From the NCBI GenBank assembly GCA_934358405.1, contig CAKRKL010000007.1:1-35179 (forward strand): a stretch of DNA of 35,179 nt. Direction: 5' to 3'. Below the pieces are notes generated by a model. That model searched no databases, was not told the origin of the DNA, and worked only from the letters and a program-made list of their open reading frames with translations. This DNA comes from an uncultured Blautia sp. Lineage in GTDB: Bacteria; Bacillota; Clostridia; Lachnospirales; Lachnospiraceae. Both the position numbers and the translations under genes were made by a program. This document shows, piece after piece, positions 33,771 to 35,179 of the stretch (its first letter is position 1; every line of letters begins with the position of its first letter).

Positions 33771-33810
33771 AGTAACAATATATCATTGTTGTTATCACTT
33801 GCAGCTCCAA

Positions 33811-34764
33811 TTAAAGAAAGGTTCCTGCTTGTTCAAGGAATGCTTCAACATTTTCGATATGTGGAAAATGCTTAGAACAAGGAATCACAACGGATTCAAT
33901 TGCAGGATTTGCCTTGCAATAATCTTCAATGATACCAGTACCGTTTGGCTCATCTTCACCTTCAATGATATAGATACTATTGTCTAATGTACCAAGGGCA
34001 TGGCGGATGTTAATATTCATATATTTAGCACTCTGACTTGAATATAAATATTTAGCATAATAGCCACCTTTGTGTGCTGCTTCATAATAAGCATCAAGAA
34101 TATCTCCGTCCACATGAAAAGGATTATAATAAAGATTATCAAGGAAGAAATCACTGATTGTTTCACGTGAAACATTTATATGATAAATAAACGTTCCAAA
34201 CACTGGAAGCTCAATTAATAGTTTGAAAATCTTATCTTTTCGAGTAGGCACCTGAGACAAAGAGGTTATACTTGTGGGATTAATAAACATAATTTTATTG
34301 ATGTTTTCTCGGTCATATGCAGCTGCAGTGGTGACAAAAGAACAGGAAAAGCCACTAGCAATAATATCAGTTTTTTCTTTGATGACATTTTTAATAAAAT
34401 CGCAGATTATCTGTACAAAGAGAAAGTTAGTGTATGTAATTCCAGCCTTCTCAGAACGACCGCAGCCTAACAAATCAAGGGTATATACAGTATGTTCCTT
34501 GGCAAGATAATCTTCCACGCGGGACCATTCATAACCACTTGCTCCAGGCATTGTATCATGAATCAGAAGCAGGGGAGAACCACTGCCTTTCTTTGTATAA
34601 TATATTTTTCCAAAACGCCATTTATAGTAATTGTGATTGGAAAAATCAAGCATTTCTTTTAATTGTGAAGAGGCAACAATCACTCTATTGGTAAGATGGA
34701 TAACACCAGCGGCAATAGTTGTAAGCGCGGCCAGGGTCAAAAATCTGTGTTTATTTTCTTTCAT
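33811..34764 (-). CDS. Membrane-anchored alpha/beta hydrolase
   Basis: The 317-residue protein has an N-terminal hydrophobic segment (about 8-30) that may anchor it. The alpha/beta hydrolase core follows: the oxyanion-strand motif PLLLIHDTMPGASGYEW (64-80), TLDLLGCGRSEKAG, a nucleophile elbow SGFSCSF with Ser140 (G-x-S-x-S instead of the usual G-x-S-x-G), IIEGEDEPNG (likely acid region) and a C-terminal CSKHFPHIENVEAF with the His. The triad seems present. Substrate unknown; such proteins act on esters or related bonds. A perfect parS site (34159-34174) lies in its coding sequence, again encoding NVSRET. It has its own promoter and terminator. Confidence 0.88.
   Translation of the reverse strand: MKENKHRFLTLAALTTIAAGVIHLTNRVIVASSQLKEMLDFSNHNYYKWRFGKIYYTKKGSGSPLLLIHDTMPGASGYEWSRVEDYLAKEHTVYTLDLLGCGRSEKAGITYTNFLFVQIICDFIKNVIKEKTDIIASGFSCSFVTTAAAYDRENINKIMFINPTSITSLSQVPTRKDKIFKLLIELPVFGTFIYHINVSRETISDFFLDNLYYNPFHVDGDILDAYYEAAHKGGYYAKYLYSSQSAKYMNINIRHALGTLDNSIYIIEGEDEPNGTGIIEDYCKANPAIESVVIPCSKHFPHIENVEAFLEQAGTFL
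34159..34174. other. parS: parS site 2 (perfect)
   Basis: This is a second exact TGTTTCACGTGAAACA, inside the hydrolase gene, 3.2 kb from site 1. It encodes NVSRET on the minus strand. Together they suggest a ParB-loading zone on this side of the origin. Confidence 0.97.
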
Positions 34765-34793
34765 TTCGATAGAGAACCTCCTTTAAGTTTGTA

Positions 34794-34827
34794 CGTATAT
34801 TATACGCCTTATAGGTGAATTTTACAA
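34794..34827 (-). promoter_or_regulatory. Hydrolase promoter with overlapping palindrome
   Basis: The minus strand has TTGTAA (34822-34827), a 17-bp spacer and TATAAT (34799-34804). The -10 lies inside the palindrome CGTATATTATACG (34794-34806), a possible operator. AGGAGG follows before the ATG. Confidence 0.75.
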
Positions 34828-34938
34828 TAATTTTGTGGAATTTGCACATTATGGTTAAATTGCTTTTGCCATAAGGGCCTTAAGAAATTCTTCTATAATT
34901 TGTAAGTATCTCGCTATGATATGCTTTACTTGAATTCG

Positions 34939-35168
34939 GCTGTGGCAGGCAGCTATGAACGGGACTTAGTGAAGCAATCGTTAGCAGGACGTGAGTTCGC
35001 AATGTATATTCATCGCAGGTCGTCGCAACACTCCGCCGAGCTAACTGTCAACTGCGACTAAACATCTCAGGAGAGCCTTCGATGTTAAGTCTTCGTAGAT
35101 AGTGGATCTCGTCTCCGTTAAGAGCGCTCCTGAAATGACCTGCTCACGAATATACATTGCGAACTCAC
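34939..35168. ncRNA. Candidate large structured RNA (identity unknown)
   Basis: Nested inverted repeats suggest a multibranched fold: outer 21-bp perfect arms 34991-35011 and 35148-35168; next GCAGGTC/GACCTGC (35015-35021 and 35137-35143); then GTCGCA/TGCGAC (35022-35027 and 35053-35058) and TCAGGAG/CTCCTGA (35067-35073 and 35127-35133). AACATC/GATGTT (35061-35066 and 35081-35086) overlaps and could be an alternative. A small hairpin GCTG/CAGC lies at 34939-34953. Reading frames are broken and the GC content is higher than in surrounding spacers, as expected for RNA. Strand cannot be fixed, and the element may continue past the window edge. Confidence 0.5.
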
Positions 35169-35179
35169 TGGTTACTGGT

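Noticed and set aside
34939..35168. Integron attC or tRNA-like element
   Set aside because: No consensus core sites or tRNA arm/loop pattern could be found; the stems are longer and nested differently.
1..35179. CRISPR array, tRNA or rRNA genes
   Set aside because: No regularly spaced repeats of CRISPR type, no tRNA T-arm/anticodon patterns, and no rRNA-like sequence were seen.

Overview
The window is a replication-origin segment of a low-GC Firmicute, most likely a Lachnospiraceae-type clostridium. The assignment is an inference from gene order and protein style: dnaN/dnaA and rpmH-rnpA-yidD-yidC-jag-mnmE-mnmG-rsmG diverge from a box-rich oriC, metK has a SAM-I riboswitch, there is a CBS-type family II pyrophosphatase, and the promoters are SigA-like.

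Left arm (1-17434), all on the minus strand and reading away from the origin: dnaA, dnaN, yaaA, recF, a large uncharacterised TPR/acidic/P-loop protein where gyrB often sits, rsmA, a small secreted protein, an S1-domain RNA-binding protein, CBS-PPase, a flavin reductase-like protein, aroK, a MurAB-type murA, metK, and a histidine kinase followed by its response regulator (cut by the window edge). Intergenic regions hold a SAM-I riboswitch, a candidate Pho-box-driven small RNA (about 8.64-8.76 kb), a four-copy 13-bp tandem repeat in the S1 leader, and paired BlaI/CopY-like palindromes near 1.7 kb.

Origin (15.8-18.2 kb): perfect DnaA boxes (TTATNCACA) lie in two clusters, nine between dnaA and rpmH and four between dnaA and dnaN, a bipartite layout like that of Bacillus. 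The dnaA leader also carries a long inverted repeat with 23-bp arms.

Right arm (18.3-31.4 kb), plus strand: rpmH, rnpA, yidD, yidC, jag, mnmE, mnmG and rsmG, then a four-gene operon resembling a GldA/GldF/GldG ABC exporter plus a DUF4340-type lipoprotein-like/anchored protein. parA/parB and gyrB/gyrA are not in the window, yet two perfect parS sites are present, both inside coding sequence (30930-30945 and 34159-34174).

Far right (31.5-35.2 kb) is accessory. It has an N-terminal IS30-family transposase remnant abutted by a decayed IS200/IS605-type element (frameshifted TnpA, internally deleted TnpB, and a hairpin-rich region that looks like its omega RNA/right end), an alpha/beta hydrolase gene, and at the very edge a roughly 200-nt region with nested long inverted repeats that looks like a large structured RNA of unknown identity.
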